A DNA stretch of 64,000 bases, taken from positions 62,001-126,000 of the forward strand of contig CALAHF010000165.1 in the NCBI GenBank assembly GCA_937891465.1, read 5' to 3'. Of the stretch, positions 8,192 to 16,648 are shown piece by piece. The translations under genes and the position numbers were made by a program. The notes under the pieces are model-generated. The model was given only the letters and a program-made list of their open reading frames with translations, had not been told where the DNA came from and did no database searches. Numbering within the stretch: the first letter of the stretch is position 1; the number at the start of each line of letters is the position of its first letter. This DNA is from an uncultured Verrucomicrobiales bacterium. GTDB lineage: Bacteria; Verrucomicrobiota; Verrucomicrobiia; Verrucomicrobiales; DEV007.

Positions 8192-9010
8192 CTATGAATT
8201 ATTAAGGTAAGCAGTCTTAATCGCCGCCAGAAACTCATCCTGATCGCGCTCCCACCACCGATTTGAGAAAATTTCGACTTCGTTAAAGCCTTTGAATCCA
8301 CTCGCTTCGACCATTTTACGAATGCTGGGAATATCAATGCAGCCTTCACCCATGAGACCACGGTCGTTGAGCAAATCGGTCGTCGGCGTCATCCAATCGC
8401 AGATGTGAAACGCGAACAGCCGATCCTTTTCTCCGGTCAGTTTGATCTGTGTTTCGAGATCGGGATCCCACCAAATGTGATAGACGTCCGCAGCGATTCC
8501 GACGAGCGGATGATCAAGGTGATCGCAGACATCATTTGCCTGAGCCATCGTGTTGATCGCACTGCGGTCGTCGGCATACATCGGGTGAAGCGGTTCGATC
8601 GCGAGCTTGACGTTCAATTCCTCCGCGAGTGGCAAACAGGCAGCGATTCCGTCGGCGATTTGTTTCCGAGAATCCGGAAGCGGTTGGCCAGGAACTGCTC
8701 CGCACACAAGCACGACCATTGGCGCACCGAGTTCCGCAGCTTCACGAACCGCTAGCTTGTTGTCTTCGATCGCGGTATCAATTTCAGGCTGCGTTTTGGC
8801 GGGAAAGAATCCACCACGGCAGGTCGAAACGATTTCCAGATTTCGTTCGCGAAGCTGATCGCCGACTTTGGAAATATCATGCCCCTCCAGCCATTGCCGC
8901 CACACTGTAATCCCGCTGATGCCAGCTTCGACGTATTTGTCCATTGCGACTTCGATCGACCACGGCTTGGTGGTGATGGTGTGGACGCAGAGTTTTTTGA
9001 AGTTGTTCAT
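8192..9010 (-). CDS. Sugar phosphate isomerase/epimerase (AP endonuclease 2-type TIM barrel)
   Basis: 272 residues of a xylose-isomerase-like TIM barrel. Metal ligands can be seen in AIEPLHPMY (Glu near residue 142), GIAADVYHIWWDPD (Asp and His near residues 175-180), FAFHICDW and EVEIFSNRWW. The family isomerises or epimerises sugars and inositol derivatives using a divalent metal. Its place between an oxidoreductase and a DHDPS-like protein supports a sugar-acid degradation pathway, but the substrate is not readable from the sequence. Confidence 0.9.
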   Translation of the reverse strand: MNNFKKLCVHTITTKPWSIEVAMDKYVEAGISGITVWRQWLEGHDISKVGDQLRERNLEIVSTCRGGFFPAKTQPEIDTAIEDNKLAVREAAELGAPMVVLVCGAVPGQPLPDSRKQIADGIAACLPLAEELNVKLAIEPLHPMYADDRSAINTMAQANDVCDHLDHPLVGIAADVYHIWWDPDLETQIKLTGEKDRLFAFHICDWMTPTTDLLNDRGLMGEGCIDIPSIRKMVEASGFKGFNEVEIFSNRWWERDQDEFLAAIKTAYLNNS

Positions 9011-9013
9011 TTT

Positions 9014-9424
9014 TCAATCTTCTTCAAGTTCGTCAAATTCGGATGGGAAATAATCAAGGCCAGCGGACGCGTGCAGGAATCCCAGTAAGTTCTCGACTGC
9101 TTGTTTTCGCTTCAGAGTAAGATCTTCAAACCAGTATCGAGCTTTACTTTCGAGTTATGCAAAACTCTCTCGGGTCGGTTCAGCTAGGAATTCTGCCACC
9201 AAAAAAGGAAGCCCCCATTCATATGCTTCAGCTCCCATTTGTTTTTCCAAGTAAACGTAATTATTGACCGCAAGGCCATTCATCTGAATTGCTGCGAGTT
9301 TTTCGCATTTTCCTCGGCACTCGTCACAACAATCTAAGTTACCCATTTTTGTCGGATCGGGTCTCTCCGAGAATCCAAATTCTTCGATAAATTTTTCGAG
9401 GACGAATTGGTTTTCAATTGTCAT
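9014..9424 (-). pseudogene. Small Cys-rich protein interrupted by one TAA
   Basis: An 89-codon frame (MTIENQFVLEKFIEEF ... EPTRESFA) ends at TAA 9155-9157, but the same frame stays open for 46 more codons that look like protein (KARYWFEDLTLKRKQAVENL ... FPSEFDELEED) and stops at TGA 9014-9016, just before the next start codon. The simplest reading is a protein of about 136 residues broken by a single nonsense mutation or sequence error. The first part carries CCDECRGKC, a possible metal site. I do not recognise the family. If the short form is real, its coordinates are 9155-9424. Confidence 0.55.
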
Positions 9425-9477
9425 GGACTTTCTTTTCTAATTACCTCAACGAAATTCATCCGGACTCAGAATGAATT

Positions 9478-10569
9478 TTACACGATCTCAAAATTTGGAA
9501 TCCCCAACCGCTCTGCAATCCGCATCGGGCGTATTAACGCTTCGCGCATCCGATCAACCTCGCCTTCACCTCGTGAATCGGTGCAATCGGGGTGAATCTC
9601 ATCCGTCTCGATCAAACCAAGCAATTTCAAAACTGCTGCTGTGCTGTGTTTGTAAGCCGCCGCGCTGCCGTTTGCATCGAGTCGGAAAACACTGTCTTCG
9701 AGCGATTGAAACGCTTCGAACAGTTTGTAAACGCGGGTATCAAACGTGCCGTCTTGGCTGGCGATCCACATTTGCTTCGCGGCACAAATCAGCGGACAAG
9801 CCGAAACGCCAGCGCCGATGAGAAGCGGATTTCCAAGCCGAATCGCCTGTGCAATTCCGAAATCGTCTCCGCTATGTGGCGCAAAATCGAGGCCGAGATC
9901 GCGACACATTGCTGACCAATACAGGAAATGGGGTTCGTCGAGCGTTGAAACTTTTCCGCCAACGAACTTTTCATGCTGTGCCAATTCATGAAGCAACCAC
10001 GGTTCATACGGCGTTGCCCAGGGCACAAAAGACGGCTCAAGCGCGTGAACAATGGCGGGAACCGCGATGTGCTCGGCGATTGCAAAATACCCATCGCGAC
10101 GGCGCTCGGGATCGAGCGAATTGAGCTGCTGCGAGGTCATGATCATCACCTCGACGTTGTCGAACGATTGCGCGATATCGAGATGCGTCCGATACCAATC
10201 CGCGTTGAATTCATCTCCACTCGCGCCGACCGCCGTTGTTCCGCAAATAATCTTAGGTTCAGGAAACGCGGCGCGAAAACGCGTGATCACTTCGCGGTAC
10301 AGCTCAGGACTGAGATTGAAAATATAACCGGTGTCGGCATTCAAAACGAAAGCGATCTCGACATTGAAATGCGCCGCGCAGTCGATCATCCATTGAATGC
10401 TGGGCTCAAATCCCGTCCAATCGGGCTGACCATCCTTAAACGGCAACAGAGTCGCGACGCAGAGCCGTCCTGACGTTTTGTGATCAACGAGCGATTCCTC
10501 ACTCGTCCAGGCCCATTTCGTATCGGTCCACTTGGTATCGGGTTTTAAGTCTGCGGGTGAAGTGATCAT
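9478..10569 (-). CDS. Dihydrodipicolinate synthase/NAL family protein
   Basis: 363 residues, a TIM-barrel lyase/aldolase relative. The frame contains GRLCVATLLPFKDGQPDW at the first strand, FVLNADTGYIFNLSPELYREV and ALEPSFVPW; the C-terminal KHSTAAVLKLLGLIE is typical of DHDPS-like proteins in bacterial sugar clusters. The canonical Schiff-base lysine environment is hard to place; GGKVSTLDEP near residue 207 is the best candidate. First gene of the minus-strand sugar cluster, reading away from the AraC regulator with 140 bp between starts. Function likely aldol cleavage or dehydration of a keto-sugar acid. Confidence 0.78.
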   Translation of the reverse strand: MITSPADLKPDTKWTDTKWAWTSEESLVDHKTSGRLCVATLLPFKDGQPDWTGFEPSIQWMIDCAAHFNVEIAFVLNADTGYIFNLSPELYREVITRFRAAFPEPKIICGTTAVGASGDEFNADWYRTHLDIAQSFDNVEVMIMTSQQLNSLDPERRRDGYFAIAEHIAVPAIVHALEPSFVPWATPYEPWLLHELAQHEKFVGGKVSTLDEPHFLYWSAMCRDLGLDFAPHSGDDFGIAQAIRLGNPLLIGAGVSACPLICAAKQMWIASQDGTFDTRVYKLFEAFQSLEDSVFRLDANGSAAAYKHSTAAVLKLLGLIETDEIHPDCTDSRGEGEVDRMREALIRPMRIAERLGIPNFEIV

Positions 10570-10652
10570 GGGTCAAAGAAACGTCGATAAATAGGAAATG
10601 AATTAGCAATTTTTGTGATCATTTTTTGTGCTAAAATGAATTCCGGTTTTCG

Positions 10653-10695
10653 CGAATCAACAGGGTGCGTTCATCGAACAGACCCTGTTGGTTCG
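10653..10695. repeat. Interspersed palindromic element, copy 3 (near consensus)
   Basis: Arms CGAATCAACAGGGT and ACCCTGTTGGTTCG with the inner pair GTTC/GAAC separated by ATC. It ends 14 bp before the AraC start codon and lies in the divergent promoter region of the sugar cluster. Confidence 0.9.
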
Positions 10696-10709
10696 AAAAC
10701 CCGCAATTT

Positions 10710-11525
10710 ATGCCCCGAGAATTCCAACCGCTTTTGCTTCGTGATCTCGATATCTCAATCGAGGGGTATCGCATTTCCCGGCTTGTTTTGAATCGTCATA
10801 CACCGGAGGTGGATCGTGTTTCACGACACGACCATGAAAACTTTCACCAATGTCTGGTTTATTTAAAAGGCCGTGGGCATCAGATAATGCCGGAGCAGGA
10901 AATCGCGGTTCGTCGCGGGAGTCTTGTATTTATTCCGAAAAAAATGCGGCACGGGTTTCGAAAAGAACGGGCGTTGCGGCCACTTTGTTTGGCGATCGAT
11001 TTTGAATCTGAAACCGCTGAAGCGGATTGGAAAGTAAGTTCCCATTTGAATCCTGCAGCGCTGAGGCGGCTCGAACAGGGATTGGTGAGGCTCGGCCAGC
11101 TTTCGGATTCCGGAGCCGATTCACTTTCTGTTGCCGGAACCATATTGGATTTGGTGGGAATTTTGCGGGAATCAGCGACGTCATCGAAGGTTTCGGTTTC
11201 GGTCACCAGCGGACCGTTGGCAGCTCGTGTCAGGAGCGGAATTCATCAATTAGGGCTCGATTCAGTGAGCGCTGCCGACATTTCGAAGCAGCTTGGATTT
11301 CGTGAAATATCCAAATTGAACGGCAAGCTTCGGTCAGAAAACAGTCCGACCGTTTCCCGGATATTGTCTAGCGAAAAGTTGATCGCGGCGAAATCGGCTC
11401 TTCAACAGACTTCCCGGCCAGTAGGCGAAATTGCCGAGAAAGTTGGATTTCTGGATCAAAATTATTTCGCTCGTTGGTTCAAAACTCAGACGGGTGATGC
11501 ACCGTCTGAATTTCGGAGAAACTAA
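10710..11525 (+). CDS. AraC family transcriptional regulator
   Basis: 271 residues. An N-terminal cupin-type sensor (HDHENFHQCLVYLKGRGH, then RRGSLVFIPKKMRHGF) binds the effector; a C-terminal double helix-turn-helix (VSAADISKQLGFREISKL and RPVGEIAEKVGFLDQNYFAR, ending GDAPSEFRRN) binds DNA. It is divergent from the DHDPS-isomerase-oxidoreductase cluster and probably controls it in response to a sugar. An in-frame start further upstream would begin inside the palindromic repeat, so the ATG at 10710 is preferred. Confidence 0.9.
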   Translation: MPREFQPLLLRDLDISIEGYRISRLVLNRHTPEVDRVSRHDHENFHQCLVYLKGRGHQIMPEQEIAVRRGSLVFIPKKMRHGFRKERALRPLCLAIDFESETAEADWKVSSHLNPAALRRLEQGLVRLGQLSDSGADSLSVAGTILDLVGILRESATSSKVSVSVTSGPLAARVRSGIHQLGLDSVSAADISKQLGFREISKLNGKLRSENSPTVSRILSSEKLIAAKSALQQTSRPVGEIAEKVGFLDQNYFARWFKTQTGDAPSEFRRN

Positions 11526-11582
11526 ATGAATTGGGCCATTTTTTGAAGTTTGATTTTTCGGCAAGTCACTTCCAAATTGCAG

Positions 11583-12104
11583 ATGATGAATTTTCTGTTT
11601 TCAAAATTTTCTTTCGCTATCCTCGCGTTTGTCGTGGCCGGCGTTGATGGATTCTCTGAAGAAAAAGCTGAGAAAAAAGAACCGGTTTTGACGGTCAAAG
11701 TCCGGACAACCGCCTATACGCACACGGAGTCAGATCATGTGAAATACGGCAACAAGACGGCGCTGGGGACTGTGCTTCGTTACACGCCGGAATACCATTC
11801 AGCGGCAGCGGATTGGTCGTTTTTTCCGCTGGGAACTAAATTTAAGGTGAAGGGCTATGATCGGGTTTTTGTGGTCGATGACTACGGAAGTGCGCTGGTC
11901 GGAAAGCCGACGATTGATATCTATTTCACGACCAAAAAGTGGATGAATAACTGGGGTGTGAGGCACGTGGAGGTCGAAGTGATCGAGTTCGGCAGTTTTC
12001 ATGAAAGCCGTAAAATTCTCGCGGGGCGCGGAACCTATCCGCACTGCCTCGCTATGTTAGCTCGAATGACTCAGGATAATTGGTATGAAAAATTTCAGAA
12101 ATAA
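11583..12104 (+). CDS. Secreted 3D-domain protein
   Basis: About 173 residues. A signal peptide (MMNFLFSKFSFAILAFVVAGVDG) precedes a 3D domain: VRTTAYTHTESDH at the start, PLGTKFKVKGYDRVFVVDDYGSALVGKPTIDIYF at the core with the three conserved aspartates. The domain is the double-psi barrel catalytic unit of MltA-type lytic transglycosylases and YabE/Rpf-like proteins, so a role in peptidoglycan turnover is likely but unproven. The stop overlaps the next gene by 20 bp. The two adjacent ATG codons at 11583 and 11586 are equally possible starts. Confidence 0.85.
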   Translation: MMNFLFSKFSFAILAFVVAGVDGFSEEKAEKKEPVLTVKVRTTAYTHTESDHVKYGNKTALGTVLRYTPEYHSAAADWSFFPLGTKFKVKGYDRVFVVDDYGSALVGKPTIDIYFTTKKWMNNWGVRHVEVEVIEFGSFHESRKILAGRGTYPHCLAMLARMTQDNWYEKFQK

Positions 12105-12876
12105 TCTGTTGCGAGGTGTCTCGATTCTGGCCTTGTTAGGCGGAAGTTACGGATTGGCTCAGGAGAAAAAAGAGCGTCACGTTTTTCTCTTGATCGGTCA
12201 GTCGAATATGGCTGGGCGTGCGAAAATCGAAGTAGAGGACAAAAAAACAATCGATGGCGCTTTTCTTTGGAACATTGGAAAGAAAAAATGGGAGGCCGCC
12301 GTGCCGCCTTACAATCTGCAATCGCCGTCGCGGAAAAACGTGAAAATGCAGCAGCTCAACTGTGGCCCGAGCTTTGTAAACGCGTATTCAGAAAAACACA
12401 CCGGCGTTGAAGTCGGAATCGTTTGCGCCGCACGCGGTGGAACTTCTATTGGGCAGTGGGACAAGAAAAAGCCGGACAATTTTGATTTATACCATCATGC
12501 TATCGAAGCTACCAAAGCGGCATTGGCTGAAGGTGGAGAATTGAAAGGGATTTTGTGGCATCAGGGCGAAGGTGATTCCGGCGAGAAAAATCTGCCGTTT
12601 TACCCAGAAAAACTGGCGCAGCTTATCGCAAACTTGCGAGAGGATTTGAAATCACCGAAGCTGCCATTCGTTTATTCGCAGGTCGGTCAGTGGAAACCGG
12701 AGTACGAGGGCTTTAACGAAATGATCGTGAAACAACCGGCGAAAATTGAGGGAACGGCGTGCATTACGACTGAAGGCCTGAAGAATTTTGATGACGCGCA
12801 TTTTAACAGCGCAGGACAGCGGGAGCTCGGTGAACGCTTTGCGGTTGCGATGGAAAAATTACTTTCGGATAAATGA
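12085..12876 (+). CDS. Secreted sialate O-acetylesterase-type carbohydrate esterase
   Basis: 263 residues with a signal peptide ending near GGSYGLAQ. The SASA-family block LLIGQSNMAG near residues 35-44 holds the catalytic serine; WHQGEGDS near residue 158 is the second conserved block; DDAHFNSAGQRELG near residue 239 holds the catalytic Asp/His pair. Such esterases remove acetyl groups from acetylated glycans outside the cytoplasm. It overlaps both neighbours (20 bp upstream and 4 bp downstream), so the three genes are one operon. Confidence 0.9.
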   Translation: MKNFRNNLLRGVSILALLGGSYGLAQEKKERHVFLLIGQSNMAGRAKIEVEDKKTIDGAFLWNIGKKKWEAAVPPYNLQSPSRKNVKMQQLNCGPSFVNAYSEKHTGVEVGIVCAARGGTSIGQWDKKKPDNFDLYHHAIEATKAALAEGGELKGILWHQGEGDSGEKNLPFYPEKLAQLIANLREDLKSPKLPFVYSQVGQWKPEYEGFNEMIVKQPAKIEGTACITTEGLKNFDDAHFNSAGQRELGERFAVAMEKLLSDK

Positions 12877-13709
12877 GAATCGCAATTTTAACCGTAATTT
12901 TTCTGACGGGTATTGCCTTCGGTGGCGACTACAACGCGCTGATTCTCGAAACGATTGCGAAGGAAATGCCGAAGGGAGGAATCTATGCCAAATACCGAAA
13001 GGATTTACCGGAAGGAAAGCGGTTTGATGATTTGCAGCAGACGGTCGCAGATTTGGATAAGGCAATCGAGCCGAAGAAAAACGGCGAGCTTTCGGTGACT
13101 CCGAAAAAGGCGAAGAGTTACAGTTTTTGTTCGAGTGCCACGTTCCTGGCATTTGCCGAAGTGACGGAACAATTGATCGAAGATGGCAAGGTCCCGAAAT
13201 CTGAAACACTCAGTCGTGATCTGGCGTGGACGGGTTCGAAAGAAGATGTGATCGGAGGAAAGCTCGACGGCGTGGGGATTTTCGGACACTGGAATGCCGA
13301 TGGACCGGGGACGGCGATGCTTTTCAAAACGCTTGATCTTGGTCCAAATTTTTCCGATTACGCAAAAGCAAGGCCAGGAGATTTCATGAAAATTTTCTGG
13401 AATGAAAATATCGGAAAAGGTGAGCGTGGCCATCTCGTTGTTTATCTTGGCGATACAGATGGCGGCAAGGCAGTAAAAGTTTGGTCGAGCCAAACCGAAA
13501 ACGATGACGGCTCGAACGGTTACGGTGTGATGACTGTCGAAAAATCCCGGATCAAACGGGTGGTTTTTTCCCGTCTGACGAAGCCGGAAAATTTGGCAAA
13601 TTGGGTAACGTTGTCTGAATCACAAAAATCGAGTGCGTATTTGATTCGCATTCGCAAAACGGGTTCGAGTGGCGAGGAAATGGCGAAAGTAGTTGGGCTC
13701 GAAAATTGA
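12873..13709 (+). CDS. Secreted protein with a papain/NlpC-like layout
   Basis: 278 residues with an N-terminal signal peptide (MRIAILTVIFLTGIAFGGD). I do not recognise a named family with certainty. A cysteine in SYSFCSSATFLAFAE near residue 88, ARPGDFMKIFW near residue 170 and GERGHLVVYLGD near residue 187 have the order Cys, loop, His on a strand seen in NlpC/P60 and CHAP amidases, so a cell-wall peptidase is a reasonable guess. It overlaps the esterase by 4 bp (ATGA) and the methyltransferase by one base (TGATG). Confidence 0.6.
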   Translation: MRIAILTVIFLTGIAFGGDYNALILETIAKEMPKGGIYAKYRKDLPEGKRFDDLQQTVADLDKAIEPKKNGELSVTPKKAKSYSFCSSATFLAFAEVTEQLIEDGKVPKSETLSRDLAWTGSKEDVIGGKLDGVGIFGHWNADGPGTAMLFKTLDLGPNFSDYAKARPGDFMKIFWNENIGKGERGHLVVYLGDTDGGKAVKVWSSQTENDDGSNGYGVMTVEKSRIKRVVFSRLTKPENLANWVTLSESQKSSAYLIRIRKTGSSGEEMAKVVGLEN

Positions 13710-14584
13710 TGAATCTCACGCCTTCGCCAACTCTCGAAAACACAACCGCTTGGCGAATCTACAACGACGCCAAAGCTGGAATTTGGATCGATAATTTTGA
13801 CGGGCGTTGGCTGGTGCAAACTCGGGATGAAGTTTTTCCGAGCTTTTTAAGAAGCGCTGCGCCGGAGCACGCGCGGTCAATTTATTGGAAGCCTCGGGAT
13901 CGTGCGGCGAAAACGGAGCCGGAATTTGTCGCAGGAGAGCGGGTAACGGAACGGTTTTCTGTGAAGGAGAATGACGTCGCCTGTTGGATCGATTTTTCGG
14001 CGGGCTATTCGTCAGGGATTTTTCTCGACCAACGATTGAATCGAGCGCGCGTCGGCGAGCGCTGCACCGTGGGTGACCGAGTGATGAATACATTTTCATA
14101 CACCAGCGTTTTTTCCGTCGCTGCTGCGAAGAACGGCGGGGCGATTACGAGCAGTCTCGACCTTTCCCAAAAGTATCTCGACTGGTCGCGGGAGAATTTT
14201 GAGCTAAACAAGATCGATCCCAAAACGCAGTTTTTCTGCAAGGGCGATACGTTTGAGTGGCTGCGAACCTTTGCTCGGCAGGGCCGCACGTTTCATGGCG
14301 TGATTTTAGATCCGCCGACATTTTCGCGAAATAAAAAGAACAATTTTCGGACGGATCGTGATTACGCGGATTTGGCAAAGCTCGCTGCGAAAGTGGTCGA
14401 GCCCGGCGGTTGGTTGCTTGCGTGTGCAAATACGTTTCGAATGAGTTATCGGGACTTTCGCGAGCAGGTTGAGGCGGGTGTGAAAAATGCCCGGCGCGAA
14501 ATCCGCGAGATTGGACGGCTGCCGATGCCTCCAGAATTTACCGGCGAAGATTATCTAAAATCGATCTGGGTCGATTTTCAGTGA
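13709..14584 (+). CDS. Class I SAM-dependent rRNA methyltransferase, RlmI/RlmK-like
   Basis: 291 residues. After an N-terminal region with RNA-contact features, the Rossmann core appears as VMNTFSYTSVFSVAAAKNG (motif I, variant), DLSQKYLDWSRENF (motif II) and the catalytic VILDPPTFSRNKKN (motif IV), characteristic of 23S rRNA (cytosine-5)-methyltransferase RlmI and RlmK/L C-terminal domains. The PUA domain of E. coli RlmI is not evident at the N-terminus. The ATG at 13709 overlaps the stop of the preceding gene and is preferred over TTG at 13706. Confidence 0.85.
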   Translation: MNLTPSPTLENTTAWRIYNDAKAGIWIDNFDGRWLVQTRDEVFPSFLRSAAPEHARSIYWKPRDRAAKTEPEFVAGERVTERFSVKENDVACWIDFSAGYSSGIFLDQRLNRARVGERCTVGDRVMNTFSYTSVFSVAAAKNGGAITSSLDLSQKYLDWSRENFELNKIDPKTQFFCKGDTFEWLRTFARQGRTFHGVILDPPTFSRNKKNNFRTDRDYADLAKLAAKVVEPGGWLLACANTFRMSYRDFREQVEAGVKNARREIREIGRLPMPPEFTGEDYLKSIWVDFQ

Positions 14585-14589
14585 TTTTT

Positions 14590-14730
14590 CGAACCAACAG
14601 GGTCTGTTCGGCGAATGAACCCGACCAAATCGCGTCAGGGTTTAATTCGTTGTATTTCAATAAAAGCATCGTCGCGAATTGGTGGGGTCCTGACAGGTGG
14701 TATCGCCGGTCATATATTGCTATTGCTTCA
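14590..14730. repeat. Composite repeat: palindromic element copy 4 plus a second module
   Basis: The left part (14590-14634) has a good left arm CGAACCAACAGGGT and a decayed right arm ACCCGACCAAATCGCG. It continues into a stretch (CGTCGCGAATTGGTGGGG, then ACAGGTGGTATCGCCGGTC) that matches 24607-24680 closely. The 208 bp between the methyltransferase and hisD hold nothing else that I can support. Confidence 0.7.
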
Positions 14731-14792
14731 AAATGTATTTTCTGTCGTATTCACGGTTGGCAGATTTAGAATTTGCCGCACATTTCCGATCC

Positions 14793-16082
14793 ATGCGCAT
14801 CATTCGATATCAGGATAAAAATTACGCTTCTGCGATCAAGAAATTGAACCGTCGGGCCACACCTCCGGCTGGTGTTGAGGAAATCGTTTCGGGGATTCTT
14901 GCTGACGTGAAAAAGCGTGGTGACAAAGCGTTGCTGGAACTTTCGGCAAAGTTTGATGGCGCGGTTTTTAAATCGGGCAAAGAGCTTCGGGTGACGGATG
15001 CGGAGCTTGCGGCGGCGGATGGTGCGGTGGATGCGACGACGAAAAAAGCGATCGCGGCTTCACGAAAAAATGTGGCGGCTTTTGCTAAAAGAAGTCTTCG
15101 CAAAGACTGGTCGGGAAAAAATGCGCAGGGCGCGGAAGTCGGTGAAATGTATCAGCCGTTTCAGCGGGTGGGAATTTATGTTCCGGGTGGATCGGCTCCG
15201 CTGGTTTCGACTTCGAATATGACTGTAACATTGGCAGCTGTGGCAGGGTGTCCGGAGATTGTGGTGATGACGCCTCCAGGGCCGGATGGCACCGTGAATC
15301 CGGCGCTTTTGTATGCGTTGAAAGAAGCGGGTGCGACTGAGATTTATAAAATTGGCGGCGCTCAGGCAATCGCGGCGATGGGATTTGGGACGAAGACGAT
15401 TGCGCCGGTTTTGAAAACTTACGGACCGGGAAATTCGTTTGTGGTTGAAGCGAAACGTCAAATGTTTGGCGTGATGGCAGTGGATCTTTTGCCCGGGCCG
15501 AGTGAGGTCGTGACGTTGGCGGATTCGAGCGGAAAACCGGCATTTATCGCGGCGGATATGCTCGCTCAGGCGGAGCACGGCGGCGATAGCGTAATGGGAT
15601 TTATCACGGATTCGGAGAAATTGCTCGATGCGGTACAGGCGCAAGTGAATTCGCAAATCAAAACGCTCAGTCGGCAGAAACAATTGAGTGGATCGTTGAA
15701 AAAAGGCTGCTGGCTGATTTTGGTCGAGAAGCTGGATGACGGTGTGCAGATCGTGAATGATTTTGCGCCGGAGCACCTTTCGTTGATTACGCGTCGTGAA
15801 AAAACGATCATTCCAAAGATCACGACTTCGGGAGCCATTTTTGTGGGCAATTATTCGCCGATTGCGGTGGGCGATTTTTGCGCAGGGCCGAGTCATGAGC
15901 TTCCGACGGGCGGGGCAGGGAAGTCATTCCCCGGTTTGACGGTCGATATGTTTCAGCGCCGGACAAGTATCGTGCGCTTGGATCGTGAATCGATTGCGAA
16001 ATCGGCTCCGATTGTTGAGGCATTCGCCGCGGTGGAAGGTCTTGACGCCCACGGTCGTTCTGCCACAATTCGGGTGAAGTGA
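14793..16082 (+). CDS. hisD: Histidinol dehydrogenase
   Basis: 429 residues, the usual family length. It catalyses the last two steps of histidine synthesis, L-histidinol to L-histidine, with NAD and zinc. Clear blocks: FQRVGIYVPGGSAPLVSTSNMT, GGAQAIAAMGFGT, GPGNSFVVEAKR, LPGPSEVVTLAD, AQAEHGGDS (zinc ligands Gln and His), FAPEHLSL and GPSHELPTGG. An in-frame upstream extension exists, but the ATG at 14793 gives the normal N-terminus. No other his gene is nearby. The stop overlaps the next start (GTGA). Confidence 0.96.
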   Translation: MRIIRYQDKNYASAIKKLNRRATPPAGVEEIVSGILADVKKRGDKALLELSAKFDGAVFKSGKELRVTDAELAAADGAVDATTKKAIAASRKNVAAFAKRSLRKDWSGKNAQGAEVGEMYQPFQRVGIYVPGGSAPLVSTSNMTVTLAAVAGCPEIVVMTPPGPDGTVNPALLYALKEAGATEIYKIGGAQAIAAMGFGTKTIAPVLKTYGPGNSFVVEAKRQMFGVMAVDLLPGPSEVVTLADSSGKPAFIAADMLAQAEHGGDSVMGFITDSEKLLDAVQAQVNSQIKTLSRQKQLSGSLKKGCWLILVEKLDDGVQIVNDFAPEHLSLITRREKTIIPKITTSGAIFVGNYSPIAVGDFCAGPSHELPTGGAGKSFPGLTVDMFQRRTSIVRLDRESIAKSAPIVEAFAAVEGLDAHGRSATIRVK

Positions 16083-16360
16083 GCGAAGACGAAGAAAAGA
16101 AAATTGGCGGTGATGAACTGGTTGCCGCGATTGATGAGCGGTGGTCGCGGTGGAAACGCCCGTTGATTCTGACGCTAGGTTTCGTTGGGCTGTTGGCGCT
16201 TTATGTTTTTGTGTATCCGGTTCTCATTTTGATTTTCATGCCATCGGATTTGCCCGACTGGTTCAATGATGGTATGGAAAAAACGGTGTATCCGCTCATG
16301 TGGTTAGATGAGAATTTCAGGCCCTATACACTGTATATTGAGTGGCTGGGTGTATATTGA
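16079..16360 (+). CDS. Small membrane protein, first of three tandem paralogues, frameshifted C-terminus
   Basis: 93 residues with one strong membrane helix (LILTLGFVGLLALYVFVYPVLILIF) followed by a short outer segment with aromatic residues (DLPDWFNDGMEKTVYPLMWLDENF). GTG start overlapping the hisD stop. I do not recognise a family. A 19-bp tandem duplication at its 3' end shifts the frame; without it the protein would end LGEKLDA with the stop overlapping the ATG of the next gene (TGATG). The two following genes encode relatives of the same design. Confidence 0.65.
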   Translation: MSEDEEKKIGGDELVAAIDERWSRWKRPLILTLGFVGLLALYVFVYPVLILIFMPSDLPDWFNDGMEKTVYPLMWLDENFRPYTLYIEWLGVY

Positions 16361-16369
16361 GTGGCTGGG
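16332..16369. repeat. 19-bp perfect tandem duplication
   Basis: TGTATATTGAGTGGCTGGG occurs twice head to tail at 16332-16350 and 16351-16369. Nineteen is not a multiple of three, so the second copy shifts the frame of the surrounding gene and creates an early TGA at 16358. Confidence 0.95.
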
Positions 16370-16387
16370 GGAGAAATTGGATGCGTG

Positions 16388-16648
16388 ATGGACGAGTCCG
16401 AAACCAACGAGCGTTACGGAAAATGGCAGACAGTCGCGATCTGGTGTTTCGCGAGCGTTCTCGTTTTGATCCTGTATTTCTTTGCCTATCCAGTGGTCGT
16501 GATCAAAATGGTTGACGGTGATTACCTCAATGACATCCCCGATTGGCTTGATACGGCAATGGAATGGAGCGTGATCCCAATTGATTGGATTTATGAAAAT
16601 ATCCAATGGTATCGAATCTTAATTGACGGATGGGTCGGCAGAAAATGA
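16388..16648 (+). CDS. Small membrane protein, second tandem paralogue
   Basis: 86 residues: a charged N-terminus (MDESETNERYGKW), one membrane helix (TVAIWCFASVLVLILYFFAYPVVVI) and a short aromatic C-terminal segment (DIPDWLDTAMEWSVIPIDWIYENI). The pattern W/Y-P-V-V-I-K-M-x-D, DW, W-xx-V-I-P-x-D/W-xx-E-N matches the preceding protein, so they are duplicates. The ATG at 16388 fits the ancestral TGATG overlap with the first paralogue. It is the only intact member. Its stop overlaps the third copy by ATGA. Function unknown. Confidence 0.7.
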   Translation: MDESETNERYGKWQTVAIWCFASVLVLILYFFAYPVVVIKMVDGDYLNDIPDWLDTAMEWSVIPIDWIYENIQWYRILIDGWVGRK

